DNA of 64,000 nucleotides from Shimia sp. Alg240-R146 (GTDB lineage Bacteria > Pseudomonadota > Alphaproteobacteria > Rhodobacterales > Rhodobacteraceae), in the NCBI RefSeq assembly GCF_947331465.1, contig NZ_CAMZOK010000002.1, positions 310,001 through 374,000 on the forward strand, given 5' to 3'. The notes under the pieces were generated by a model, which saw only the letters and a list, made by a program, of their open reading frames with translations, did not search any database and was not told where the DNA came from. Within the stretch, counting starts at the first letter, position 1. Each line of letters begins with the position of its first letter. Below are positions 18,991 to 27,166 of this stretch, piece by piece. The position numbers were made by a program, and so were the translations under genes.

Positions 18991-19604
18991 GCAGGCTGCG
19001 CTGCCCCCATTCGGGTGGGGCGGCGCACAATCCACTCCGCGATCAGCAGGTTGGGCACCCAGCACAACCATGCCACAAGCGGATAGCCGTCTTCCAACCC
19101 CACCGTCATCGCCAATATCGGCAGTTCCAATCGCAACGTGACCGCAGCAAAAGTGAGCGCTGCGCTGCGGATCATCCAAGCCTTGTGCTCGGCCACTCGT
19201 TTGTTGCGGATGTGGGATACCGCCACCGCAGTTGTGCCGATCCATGCAAATCCCAACAGCGCAAAACCCACCGCCGCAAACTGCCCCGCGTTGGTGCCAA
19301 TCGCCATCAGAATGGCGCCAATGCCTGCAATTAATATCGTCACAGCATACGTGCGTCCCAGCCAGCGATGCAGGGCAGGGCGGCGCAGTCGCAATCCGGC
19401 CCAAAACTGCAACGGCACCAAGGCCAAAGCCACCGGCGCCAACCCCACATGGGCAAAGAATGCCAGCTGCCGTTCAATGGCGTGATATGCGACAAATTCC
19501 ATCGACGTCTCGACCCCCAACAACAGAAACCGCAAGGACCACAGGGCGACGGCCATGCAAAAGAACCACAGGAAAAATGTGCGTACAGTCAAAAGAGCCT
19601 TCAC
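18987..19604 (-). CDS. DUF2306-type membrane protein
   Basis: 205 residues with about six hydrophobic helices. The pattern [43 protein letters not shown], and [21 protein letters not shown] matches DUF2306, with conserved histidines on or near helices that could bind haem or metal; the ligand role is inferred. GTG 19604 follows GGGAGA and gives a sensible N-terminus, while a longer frame would run through the operator and the TetR gene. It is divergent from a TetR gene with a shared multi-box operator, so it is probably repressed by it. It sits inside the hisB-hisH interval on the opposite strand. Confidence 0.82.
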   Translation of the reverse strand: MKALLTVRTFFLWFFCMAVALWSLRFLLLGVETSMEFVAYHAIERQLAFFAHVGLAPVALALVPLQFWAGLRLRRPALHRWLGRTYAVTILIAGIGAILMAIGTNAGQFAAVGFALLGFAWIGTTAVAVSHIRNKRVAEHKAWMIRSAALTFAAVTLRLELPILAMTVGLEDGYPLVAWLCWVPNLLIAEWIVRRPTRMGAAQPA

Positions 19605-19627
19605 GGGGTCTCTCCCTTTTGTGTAAT

Positions 19628-19679
19628 TTGACAGTGTAAAGTTGGTGCAACTTGACACTGTCAACTTGACGCTGTCAAG
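19628..19679. promoter_or_regulatory. Triple operator (TTGAC-nnn-GTCAA boxes) between DUF2306 and TetR genes
   Basis: Three copies of a TTGAC(A)-n-(T)GTCAA palindrome are packed here: 19628-19640 (TTGACAGTGTAAA), 19652-19664 (TTGACACTGTCAA, perfect) and 19666-19678 (TTGACGCTGTCAA, perfect except centre). In addition 19628-19644 and 19648-19664 are 17-base inverted arms with one mismatch around GTG. The boxes contain TTGACA, a likely -35, so a bound repressor would block transcription. It lies 22 nt before the TetR start. Confidence 0.8.
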
Positions 19680-19700
19680 CAAGTATCGCACTGTGTTTGC

Positions 19701-20312
19701 ATGACATTGAAAACACCCAAGAAATCCCACCACCACGGCGATCTGCGCAACGCGTTGATCAAAGCAGGCATCGAAATTCTCGAAGAGGGGGGAATCGATG
19801 CGCTCAGCCTGCGCAAGTGTGCAGCTCGTGCCGGAGTCAGCCATGCAGCCCCCGCGCATCACTTTGACGGGCTTTCGGGATTAAAGGGCGCTATCGCCAG
19901 CGAGGCCTTCGCAGTTTTTTCCCGTCACATGTTGGAAGCCGCCCAATCGGAAGGCGACAGTCCGCAAGCGCGTCTGAAAGGCATCTGTCGCGGGTATGTG
20001 CAATTTGGTCTTGCCCACCGCGCGTTGTTGGACACGATCTTTGGTATCGAAATGTCTGACCTGCAGCGGGAACCGATCGAGCATGATGACAGCTCCGCTT
20101 ATCAGATCCTGCGCGACGCCTGCGCGCCTTTCGTTCCAGACGGAACGCAGCCTGAGGTGGTGGAGTTTCAGGTCTGGTCACTGATCCATGGCTACACCAT
20201 GTTGTTTGTGCGCGGCCATTTGGGGGAAATCATGCCAACCGATGTGGCAGATGGACCTTTTGAGGAGGTCATGGCGCTGCTGGATCGTGTTGGAACGCCG
20301 CCAAAGTCTTGA
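19701..20312 (+). CDS. TetR family transcriptional regulator
   Basis: 203 residues. The N-terminal helix-turn-helix reads LRNALIKAGIEILEEGGIDALSLRKCAARAGVSHAAPAHHFDGLSGLKGAIASEAF, a clear TetR_N domain (residues 13-67). The C-terminal part with YVQFGLAHRALLDTIFG and EFQVWSLIHGYTMLFVRGHLG resembles the WHG-type TetR_C group. It faces the DUF2306 gene across three palindromic boxes and probably represses both genes. The inducer is unknown. hisH follows after 58 nt on the same strand. Confidence 0.92.
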   Translation: MTLKTPKKSHHHGDLRNALIKAGIEILEEGGIDALSLRKCAARAGVSHAAPAHHFDGLSGLKGAIASEAFAVFSRHMLEAAQSEGDSPQARLKGICRGYVQFGLAHRALLDTIFGIEMSDLQREPIEHDDSSAYQILRDACAPFVPDGTQPEVVEFQVWSLIHGYTMLFVRGHLGEIMPTDVADGPFEEVMALLDRVGTPPKS

Positions 20313-20370
20313 CCTCCGCCGCCCGCTGGGTCAGGTGAGGGGCAGACGATTTTATGGGACACCCTGCGCC

Positions 20371-21009
20371 ATGCTGACAGCCATCATCGATTATGAATCC
20401 GGCAATTTGCACTCCGCCGAAAAGGCGTTTGAGCGCATGGCGCGCGAAGTTGACGGCGGCGAGGTTGTGGTCACATCGGATGCCGACGTGGTGGCACGTG
20501 CCGACCGGCTGGTGCTGCCCGGTGATGGGGCTTTTCCGGCCTGCGCCGAAGAGTTGCGCGGCCACAAAGGCATCTATGACGCGATGGTCGAAGCGGTGGA
20601 ACAAAAAGGCCGACCATTTTTGGGCATTTGTGTTGGCATGCAACTGATGGCGACGACCGGTCACGAATACAAGAAAACCTCGGGTCTCGGCTGGATCGCC
20701 GGCGACGTGCGCAAAATCGCGCCCAGTGACGCGTCTTTGAAAGTGCCGCATATGGGATGGAACAATCTGGTGATCGACCATCCGCACGCTCTATTGGACG
20801 GGATCAAAGACGGCGATCACACCTACTTTGTGCACAGCTACCAATTCCATGTTGCCAACCCCGCTGAACGGCTGGCGCACGTGGGTTACGGCGGCGATGT
20901 CACGGCCATTATCGGGCGCGACACGATGGTCGGCATGCAATTCCACCCCGAGAAAAGTCAGGACATCGGCCTGCGCATGATCGGCAACTTCCTCAACTGG
21001 AAACCCTAG
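20371..21009 (+). CDS. hisH: Imidazole glycerol phosphate synthase subunit HisH (glutaminase)
   Basis: 212-residue class I glutamine amidotransferase that supplies ammonia to HisF. The nucleophile elbow is FLGICVGMQLM (C87), and the His-Glu pair is in GMQFHPEKSQ (H192, E194). ATG 20371 was chosen for the family-standard start MLTAIIDYESGNLHS. It follows a TetR gene rather than hisB, and hisA/hisF are 12-15 kb away on the minus strand. Confidence 0.97.
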   Translation: MLTAIIDYESGNLHSAEKAFERMAREVDGGEVVVTSDADVVARADRLVLPGDGAFPACAEELRGHKGIYDAMVEAVEQKGRPFLGICVGMQLMATTGHEYKKTSGLGWIAGDVRKIAPSDASLKVPHMGWNNLVIDHPHALLDGIKDGDHTYFVHSYQFHVANPAERLAHVGYGGDVTAIIGRDTMVGMQFHPEKSQDIGLRMIGNFLNWKP

Positions 21010-21026
21010 GCCCTAGGTTCAGGCAA

Positions 21027-21079
21027 GGCGCTCCCGCCCGTTTGCACGGTTGGGCGTGGCTCAAGCCCATGGCTTGAGC
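21027..21079 (+). repeat. REP-like dispersed element, copy 1
   Basis: CTCCCGCCC, then GGTTGGGCGTGGCTCAAGCC and an inverted GGCTTGAGC. The end forms a perfect nine-pair hairpin GCTCAAGCC-CAT-GGCTTGAGC (21059-21079). The same block, inverted, occurs at 43432-43484. It lies in the gap just after hisH. Confidence 0.7.
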
Positions 21080-21152
21080 TTAACGGCGTTGCGCGCTGCA
21101 ACACGCGCGCTGCGTGTTAAGATCGTTCAACTTGAGGCACCTCGCCAACAGC

Positions 21153-21185
21153 ACCGACGCGATACCGACGTCATACCGCCGCGAT
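21153..21185 (-). repeat. 11-nt tandem repeat element, site 1
   Basis: Three adjacent 11-mers read on the plus strand ACCGACGCGAT, ACCGACGTCAT and ACCGCCGCGAT; a fourth degenerate unit follows. Reverse-complemented and rotated, the unit is GTCGGTATCGC, the same as at 34681-34713 and 55373-55405. It lies between hisH and lpd. Confidence 0.75.
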
Positions 21186-21240
21186 GCCGAGCGCGAATAT
21201 CGCCCTGAGATGCCCGTTAACCCGAATGTGACCCTAAACG

Positions 21241-21270
21241 CGAAGCGCCGCCCCAAAGGACGGCGCTTCG
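21241..21270. terminator. Hairpin between hisH and lpd, probable terminator
   Basis: CGAAGCGCCG (21241-21250) pairs perfectly with CGGCGCTTCG (21261-21270) around a ten-base loop. It lies 20 nt beyond the lpd stop. T-runs on either side are short, so strength is uncertain. Confidence 0.6.
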
Positions 21271-21290
21271 GAAAGTTTAATGCGTTGAAA

Positions 21291-23024
21291 TCACTTCTTT
21301 TTGCGCGGCGGCATCAGGTCTGTGATCGTGCCTTCAAACATTTCCGCAGCAAAGTTCACAGTTTCGCTAAGTGTTGGGTGGGGATGGATGGTGTGTCCCA
21401 AATCAACGGCATCGGCCCCCATCTCAATCGCCAGCGCAACTTCGGCGATCAGATCACCTGCGTTTGGCCCAACGATACCGGCGCCAATCACCCGCTCGTG
21501 CTCATCAAAGATCAGTTTGGTCAAACCCTCAGATCGTCCCAAAGACAAGGACCGACCAGACGCGGCCCACGGGAAAACGCCTTTGCCAACCTTTAGACCT
21601 TCGGCCTTGGCCTGTGTTTCGGTCATGCCGACCCAAGCAACTTCGGGATCGGTATAAGCCACCGACGGGATCACACGCGCATCAAAGTGGCGCTTTTGAC
21701 CGGCTGCGACTTCGGCCGCGACTTTGCCTTCATGCACCGCCTTGTGCGCCAGCATTGGTTGACCAACAACATCGCCGATGGCAAAAATATGAGGCACACC
21801 AGTACGTTGCTGGCTGTCCACAGCAATAAAGCCGCGCTCATCTACCGCAACACCGGCCGCGGCGCCGTTGATCTTTGCACCATTCGGACGCCGTCCAACG
21901 GCTACCAAAACCTTGTCGAACGTATCAACGGTTTCGCCGTCCGGGCCTTCCATCGTCACTTTCATGCCGGCATCTGTTGCCTCAACAGCGGTGACTTTGG
22001 TCTTGGTCAAGATCGCGTCATAGCGGCCTTCGATACGTTTTTGCAGCGGCTTAACAACGTCTTTGTCAGCGCCCGGAATGATCTGATCCATGAACTCAAC
22101 GATGGTCACTTTGGACCCCAATGCGTCATAGACAGTGGCCATTTCCAAACCGATGATACCGCCGCCCAACACCAACAGGCGCTCTGGAACGTCTTCCAAT
22201 TCCAGTGCACCTGTGCTGTCGATCACCCGCGGATCTTCATGCGGGATGAATGGCAGGCTGACCGGTTCTGAGCCAGCCGCGATCACACATTGATCAAAGC
22301 TGACAGTGGATTTGTCGCCGTCGTTGTTGACCTCGATCATATTGGGTCCAGTGAACGTGCCAAAGCCATTCACAACCTGCACTTTGCGGGCTTTGGCCAA
22401 TCCAACCAAACCGCCAGTCAGTTGATTTACAACGCTATCTTTCCAGTTGCGCAGCTTGTCCAGATCGACTTCAGGTCTGGTAAAGGTCACCCCATGCGCA
22501 CCCATATCTTCGGCTTCCGAGATGACTTTGGCCGAATGCAACAAGGCTTTCGAGGGGATACAGCCGACATTCAGGCAAACACCGCCTAGCGCGCTGTCTT
22601 TCTCAATCAGCACGACCTTTTTGCCAAGATCTGCCGCGCGGAAGGCTGCTGTATAGCCGCCCGGACCGGACCCCAGAACAACCACCTCGGCGTGCACATC
22701 CCCCGCGCCCGATGCGGTGCCAGTGGCTGCGATCGTTTGGGGCGCGGCGGGTGCCTCGGCTTTGGGGGCCTCGACGGCCTCCGAAGTCGATCCACCTTGG
22801 GTTTCAAGCACAACAATCAGGCTGCCCTCGGACACAGAGTCGCCTTCCGCGACTTTGATCTCTTTCACCACGCCAGCTGCGGGCGACGGCACTTCCATTG
22901 TGGCCTTGTCGCTTTCCAGCTCAAGAAGCGGGTCTTCGGCGGCAACAGCGTCGCCCACGGAGACCAGAATGGAGACAACTGGAACCTCGGAAAAATCACC
23001 AATATCAGGTACTTTGACATCCAT
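21291..23024 (-). CDS. lpd: Dihydrolipoyl dehydrogenase (PDH E3) with N-terminal lipoyl domain
   Basis: 577 residues. Residues 1-80 are a biotinyl/lipoyl domain with the lipoylation site ELESDKATMEVPSPAAG. An Ala/Pro/Thr-rich linker follows, then the flavoprotein disulfide reductase: GSGPGGYTAAFRAADLGKKV (FAD), the redox pair GGVCLNVGCIPSKALLH, NAD motif LGGGIIGLEMA, and the C-terminal catalytic HIHPHPTLSE... (histidine/glutamate) near GHTIHPHPTLSE. It reoxidises dihydrolipoamide on E2. ATG 23024 is best spaced from GAGGAG, which overlaps the end of aceF. Last gene of the operon. Confidence 0.95.
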   Translation of the reverse strand: MDVKVPDIGDFSEVPVVSILVSVGDAVAAEDPLLELESDKATMEVPSPAAGVVKEIKVAEGDSVSEGSLIVVLETQGGSTSEAVEAPKAEAPAAPQTIAATGTASGAGDVHAEVVVLGSGPGGYTAAFRAADLGKKVVLIEKDSALGGVCLNVGCIPSKALLHSAKVISEAEDMGAHGVTFTRPEVDLDKLRNWKDSVVNQLTGGLVGLAKARKVQVVNGFGTFTGPNMIEVNNDGDKSTVSFDQCVIAAGSEPVSLPFIPHEDPRVIDSTGALELEDVPERLLVLGGGIIGLEMATVYDALGSKVTIVEFMDQIIPGADKDVVKPLQKRIEGRYDAILTKTKVTAVEATDAGMKVTMEGPDGETVDTFDKVLVAVGRRPNGAKINGAAAGVAVDERGFIAVDSQQRTGVPHIFAIGDVVGQPMLAHKAVHEGKVAAEVAAGQKRHFDARVIPSVAYTDPEVAWVGMTETQAKAEGLKVGKGVFPWAASGRSLSLGRSEGLTKLIFDEHERVIGAGIVGPNAGDLIAEVALAIEMGADAVDLGHTIHPHPTLSETVNFAAEMFEGTITDLMPPRKKK

Positions 23025-23035
23025 GCTCATTCTCC

Positions 23036-24298
23036 TCACCACATCAACTTGCGCATGTCACCCATCAGGGTTTTCAGCGTCACAGTGAACCGTGCAGCCA
23101 AAGCCCCGTCGATAGCGCGGTGGTCATAGCTCAACGACAATGGCTGCATCAGACGGGGTACAAATTCCCCGCCATTCCAGACCGGTGCCATTTTGCTGCG
23201 GGTCAGGCCAAGAATGGCCACTTCGGGTGCGTTCACAATTGGGGTGAAAGACGTGCCACCAATGCCTCCAAGCGAGGAGATTGTAAACGTCGCGCCCTGC
23301 ATGTCTGGGCCTTTCAGCTCGCCTGCGCGCGCTTTTCCGGACAACTCCATGAGATCTTTGGAAATTTCGACGATGCCTTTGCGATCTGCGTCCTTGATCA
23401 CTGGCACAACCAGGCCGTTTGGCGTGTCCGCCGCAAAACCGATGTTGTAGTAGTCCTTTTTGATCAGCTTGTCGCCATCCGGATGGATGGATGAATTGAC
23501 TTCCCAATGCTGTTTGAGAGCCGAAACAGAAGCCTTGATGACAAAAGACAGGAGCGTCACGCGATAGCCGTCTTCTTTGGCCATCGTGTCCATTTCTTTG
23601 CGGTATTTATCAAGGTCGGTGATGTCAGCTTCGTCATTGTGGGTGACGTGTGGGATGTTGAGCCAACTACGATGCAGGGCAGGGCCGGAGAGCTTTTTGA
23701 TCCGCGGCATATCCACATCTTCGACCGGGCCGAATTTGGAGAAGTCCACTGTGGGAATTGCGGGAATACCCATGCCGCCTTGTGCCGCCCCGGAAGCGGG
23801 CGCAGCGACGGTTGAGGACTTCAGGAACGCGGTCACGTCTTCGCGCAGTATGCGTCCTTTGCGGCCCGAGCCATTCACCTTGGCCAGATCCACGTCCAAT
23901 TGACGCGCAAAGGCCCGTACAGACGGCGATGCGTGAGCTTTGCCAAATCCGGCGTCGGTCACTGCCGCAGGGGCTGCTGCTGGTGCAGCAGGTGTCGACG
24001 GCGAAGCAGGCGCGGGGGCTGCTGCGGGTGAGGAGACCTCGACAGTCTCGGAGGCCGCACCACTTTCTGCTTCAAGCGTTAGGATCAACGTGCCTTCCGA
24101 CACGGAATCACCTTCTCCGACCTTTAGCTCGACGACTTTCCCGGCCATCGGTGAGGGCACTTCCATTGTTGCCTTGTCGCTTTCCACCTCGATCAGCGGG
24201 TCTTCCTCGGCGACCAAGTCGCCGACGCTAACCAGCACGGAAACCACTGGCACATCAGAAAAATCTCCGATGTCGGGAACCTTAACTTCGATTGTCAT
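23036..24298 (-). CDS. aceF: Pyruvate dehydrogenase E2, dihydrolipoyllysine acetyltransferase
   Basis: 420 residues. One lipoyl domain (site EVESDKATMEVPSP), an Ala/Pro linker, a peripheral subunit-binding domain (SPSVRAFARQLDVDLAKVNG SGRKGRILREDV) and a catalytic domain with NIPHVTHNDEADIT and the active-site SYDHRAIDGALAARF. It transfers the acetyl group to CoA and forms the core of the complex. The E. coli enzyme has three lipoyl domains; here one sits on E2 and one on E3. It lies between aceE and lpd. Confidence 0.94.
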   Translation of the reverse strand: MTIEVKVPDIGDFSDVPVVSVLVSVGDLVAEEDPLIEVESDKATMEVPSPMAGKVVELKVGEGDSVSEGTLILTLEAESGAASETVEVSSPAAAPAPASPSTPAAPAAAPAAVTDAGFGKAHASPSVRAFARQLDVDLAKVNGSGRKGRILREDVTAFLKSSTVAAPASGAAQGGMGIPAIPTVDFSKFGPVEDVDMPRIKKLSGPALHRSWLNIPHVTHNDEADITDLDKYRKEMDTMAKEDGYRVTLLSFVIKASVSALKQHWEVNSSIHPDGDKLIKKDYYNIGFAADTPNGLVVPVIKDADRKGIVEISKDLMELSGKARAGELKGPDMQGATFTISSLGGIGGTSFTPIVNAPEVAILGLTRSKMAPVWNGGEFVPRLMQPLSLSYDHRAIDGALAARFTVTLKTLMGDMRKLMW

Positions 24299-24322
24299 AT
24301 CAAATTCCTCCAGATTTCCCGA

Positions 24323-26977
24323 TCACACCAGGCGCGGGTTCGGCTTGGCGCCGTCGATGTCATATTTGGCCAAAGCGGCCTCAAGGTCTTTTTTGGTGAT
24401 GCCGCCTTCACGGTACAAATCCACCATGGCCGCAGCGGCGATGTGGTTTGCATCCACTTCAAAGAAACGGCGCAGGTTTACGCGGCTGTCGGACCGGCCG
24501 AAGCCGTCCGTGCCCAGAACTGTGTAACGATTAGGTACACAGGTGCGGATTTGTTCGGCGTAGTTCTTCATATAGTCGGTTGCGGCAATCACAGGGCCTT
24601 TGGCCTTGCTTAGCTGCTCGGCTACAAACGACACTTTTGGCTCCGCCAATGGGTTCAGGCGATTATGGCGCGCCACGTCCTGACAATCCCGTGCGAGCTC
24701 GTTCAGGCTGGTCGCCGACCAGATTTCGCTGGTCACCCCAAAGTCCGCTTCCAGCATTTCAGCTGCTTTGATGGCTTGTACCAGAATGGTACCGGAGCCC
24801 ATCAGGGTCACGTGTTTCTTGGTCGGTTTCTTGACCTCTTTGAAACGGTAGAGCCCCTTGATGATTTCCTTCTCTACACCCATTGGCATCTCGGGGTGGG
24901 TGTAATTTTCGTTCATCAGGGTGAGGTAGAAGAACACATCTTCCTGATCCTCATACATGCGCTTCAGGCCGTGCTGCACGATGACCGCAACTTCGTGTTG
25001 GAAGGTCGGGTCATAAGTGATGCAGTTCGGAATGGTGCTGGCAAGGATGTGGCTGTGGCCGTCCTCGTGCTGCAAACCTTCGCCGTTCAGTGTGGTGCGC
25101 CCAGCGGTGCCACCGAGCATAAAGCCACGTGCGCGGCTGTCGCCCGCGGCCCAGGCCAGGTCGCCGATCCGCTGGAAGCCGAACATTGAGTAATAGATGA
25201 AGAAGGGGATCATCGGCACGCCGTGATTGGAGTAAGCGGTTGCTGCCGCAATCCAGTCTGCCATGGCTCCGGCCTCGTTGATGCCTTCCTGCAGAACCTG
25301 ACCATTGGTCGATTCCTTGTAATACATCATCTGATCCGCATCCTCAGGCGTGTATTTCTGCCCTTCGGGGTTATAGATTCCAACGGAGCGGAACAGGCCT
25401 TCCATCCCAAAGGTGCGGCTTTCGTCTGGCACAATCGGAACCACGTTCTTGCCGATCTGCTTGTCACGCAGCAGCGTGGTCAGGATGCGAACAAAGGCCA
25501 TTGTGGTGGAAATCTCACGCTCACCAGTGCCCTTGAGTTGGGCAGCAAATTTGTCGAGATCCGGGATGTCCATCTTGGGAGATTGGCTTTCGCGTTTGGG
25601 GAATTCGCCCCCAAGCTCCTTGCGGCGATCGGCGAGATAGGCCTTTTGCGCGTTGTTCAGTTTGACAAACGGCGCCTTGGGCAGGTCTTCGTCGCTCACG
25701 GGAATTTCAAACCGGTCGCGGAAGGCGCGCAGTTGATCCTCGGCCATTTTCTTTTGCTGGTGAGTGGTGTTTTGGCCTTCACCGGCTGAGCCCATGCCAT
25801 ATCCTTTGACGGTCTTCACCAGCAAACAGGTTGGATGCCCTTTGGTGTCACTGGCGCGTTTGAAGGCAGTATAGACCTTTTGCGGATCATGCCCGCCGCG
25901 GCGCAGCGCCCAGATCTGGTCATCGGTCCAGTCTTTAACCAGCTCAGCGGTTTCCGGGTATTTGCCGAAGAAATGCTCACGGATATAAGCGCCGTCTTTG
26001 GACTTGAACGTTTGATAGTCGCCATCAACGGTCTCGTTCATTAGCTGGCGCAGCTTGCCGGAGGTATCTTTCTCCAGCAGTGCATCCCAGCCTTTGCCCC
26101 ACAAGAGTTTGATTACGTTCCATCCCGCTCCGCGGAAGTCGCCTTCGAGTTCCTGTACAATTTTGTGGTTACCGCGGACCGGCCCATCCAGACGCTGTAG
26201 GTTGCAGTTCACCACGAAGATAAGATTATCCAGCCCTTCGCGCGCAGCGAGGTCGATGGCGCCCCGGCTTTCGGGTTCGTCCATCTCTCCGTCACCAAGG
26301 AAGCACCAAACTTTACGGTCTGACATGTCGATCAGGCCGCGGTTGTGCATGTATTTCATGAACCGCGCTTGATAGATCGCCATCAACGGGCCAAGGCCCA
26401 TAGAGACGGTTGGGAACTGCCAATAATCCGGCATCAACCATGGGTGCGGGTAAGAGGAGAGGCCGTTGCCTGCCACTTCTGAGCGGAAATTCTCGAGTTG
26501 CTCCTCGGAAATGCGACCTTCCATAAAGGAGCGCGCATAGATGCCTGGAATCACGTGGCCCTGAAAGAAAACGAGGTCGCCGCCATGAATTGCAGACTTG
26601 CTGCGCCAGAAATGGTTCAGCCCTATATCATACATGACCGCCGAGGAGGCGAACGAGGCGATGTGGCCGCCGTATTCGCTGCTCTCTTTGTTGCGACGCA
26701 CCACCGTGGCCATCGCGTTCCAGCGGTTGATGGTGCGGATGCGCCATTCCATGTCCATATCGCCAGGGAAGTCTTCCTGGTCGTCGGTTGGGATGGTGTT
26801 CTGGTAGGGTGTTGTTGCCGAGAAGGGCAGCGTGGCGCCGGCGGCTCTGGCCTGTTGTACTGCTTTGTCCAACAGGTAATGGGCCCGGTCGGGTCCGTCC
26901 CGCGCAATCACATCCTCGATGGCATCCTGCCATTCCTGGGATTCTGTCGGGTCGATATCGGGAATCTCATTCGCCAT
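24323..26977 (-). CDS. aceE: Pyruvate dehydrogenase E1, homodimeric (AceE)
   Basis: 884 residues, the usual size for the single-chain E1. The thiamine pyrophosphate motif is GDGEMDEPESRGAIDLAARE followed by VVNCNLQRLDGPVRGN. Further family blocks are ANEIPDIDPTESQEWQDAIEDVI at the start and GTDGFGRSDSRVNLRRFFEV near the end. It decarboxylates pyruvate and reductively acetylates lipoyl E2. ATG 26977 follows GGAGGAG. Many alphaproteobacteria use the two-subunit PdhA/PdhB enzyme instead. First gene of aceE-aceF-lpd. Confidence 0.96.
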   Translation of the reverse strand: MANEIPDIDPTESQEWQDAIEDVIARDGPDRAHYLLDKAVQQARAAGATLPFSATTPYQNTIPTDDQEDFPGDMDMEWRIRTINRWNAMATVVRRNKESSEYGGHIASFASSAVMYDIGLNHFWRSKSAIHGGDLVFFQGHVIPGIYARSFMEGRISEEQLENFRSEVAGNGLSSYPHPWLMPDYWQFPTVSMGLGPLMAIYQARFMKYMHNRGLIDMSDRKVWCFLGDGEMDEPESRGAIDLAAREGLDNLIFVVNCNLQRLDGPVRGNHKIVQELEGDFRGAGWNVIKLLWGKGWDALLEKDTSGKLRQLMNETVDGDYQTFKSKDGAYIREHFFGKYPETAELVKDWTDDQIWALRRGGHDPQKVYTAFKRASDTKGHPTCLLVKTVKGYGMGSAGEGQNTTHQQKKMAEDQLRAFRDRFEIPVSDEDLPKAPFVKLNNAQKAYLADRRKELGGEFPKRESQSPKMDIPDLDKFAAQLKGTGEREISTTMAFVRILTTLLRDKQIGKNVVPIVPDESRTFGMEGLFRSVGIYNPEGQKYTPEDADQMMYYKESTNGQVLQEGINEAGAMADWIAAATAYSNHGVPMIPFFIYYSMFGFQRIGDLAWAAGDSRARGFMLGGTAGRTTLNGEGLQHEDGHSHILASTIPNCITYDPTFQHEVAVIVQHGLKRMYEDQEDVFFYLTLMNENYTHPEMPMGVEKEIIKGLYRFKEVKKPTKKHVTLMGSGTILVQAIKAAEMLEADFGVTSEIWSATSLNELARDCQDVARHNRLNPLAEPKVSFVAEQLSKAKGPVIAATDYMKNYAEQIRTCVPNRYTVLGTDGFGRSDSRVNLRRFFEVDANHIAAAAMVDLYREGGITKKDLEAALAKYDIDGAKPNPRLV

Positions 26978-27017
26978 GCTGGCGTCTCCTCCACTGAAAT
27001 CCAAGTTGGGAAATCTT

Positions 27018-27037
27018 ATAGTTTAATATTAAACTAT
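27018..27037. promoter_or_regulatory. Perfect 20-bp palindrome upstream of aceE (probable operator)
   Basis: ATAGTTTAATATTAAACTAT is identical to its reverse complement and lies 41 nt before the aceE start. Read toward aceE it ends in CTATAAG, a plausible -10. An AT-rich perfect palindrome in a GC-rich genome at this place points to a dimeric repressor site. No PdhR-type box (ATTGGT-n3-ACCAAT) is seen. Confidence 0.7.
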
Positions 27038-27114
27038 TGTGGTAGCCTTTGTCGCGCATGGCTCCCATGCGCTGAGGGAAAAGCTTACGTTTGCGTTAGG
27101 TAAAGTCGTCAAAC

Positions 27115-27142
27115 ATAAAAAAAGGGGCCCGAAGGCCCCTTT
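27115..27142 (-). terminator. Rho-independent terminator of the NCS2 permease gene
   Basis: AAAGGGGCC (27121-27129) and GGCCCCTTT (27134-27142) form a nine-pair stem with a CGAA loop. On the minus strand it is followed by a seven-T run. It lies 25 nt past the permease stop. Confidence 0.92.
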
Positions 27143-27166
27143 GAAAATTTGGCAATGTGACTTGGA

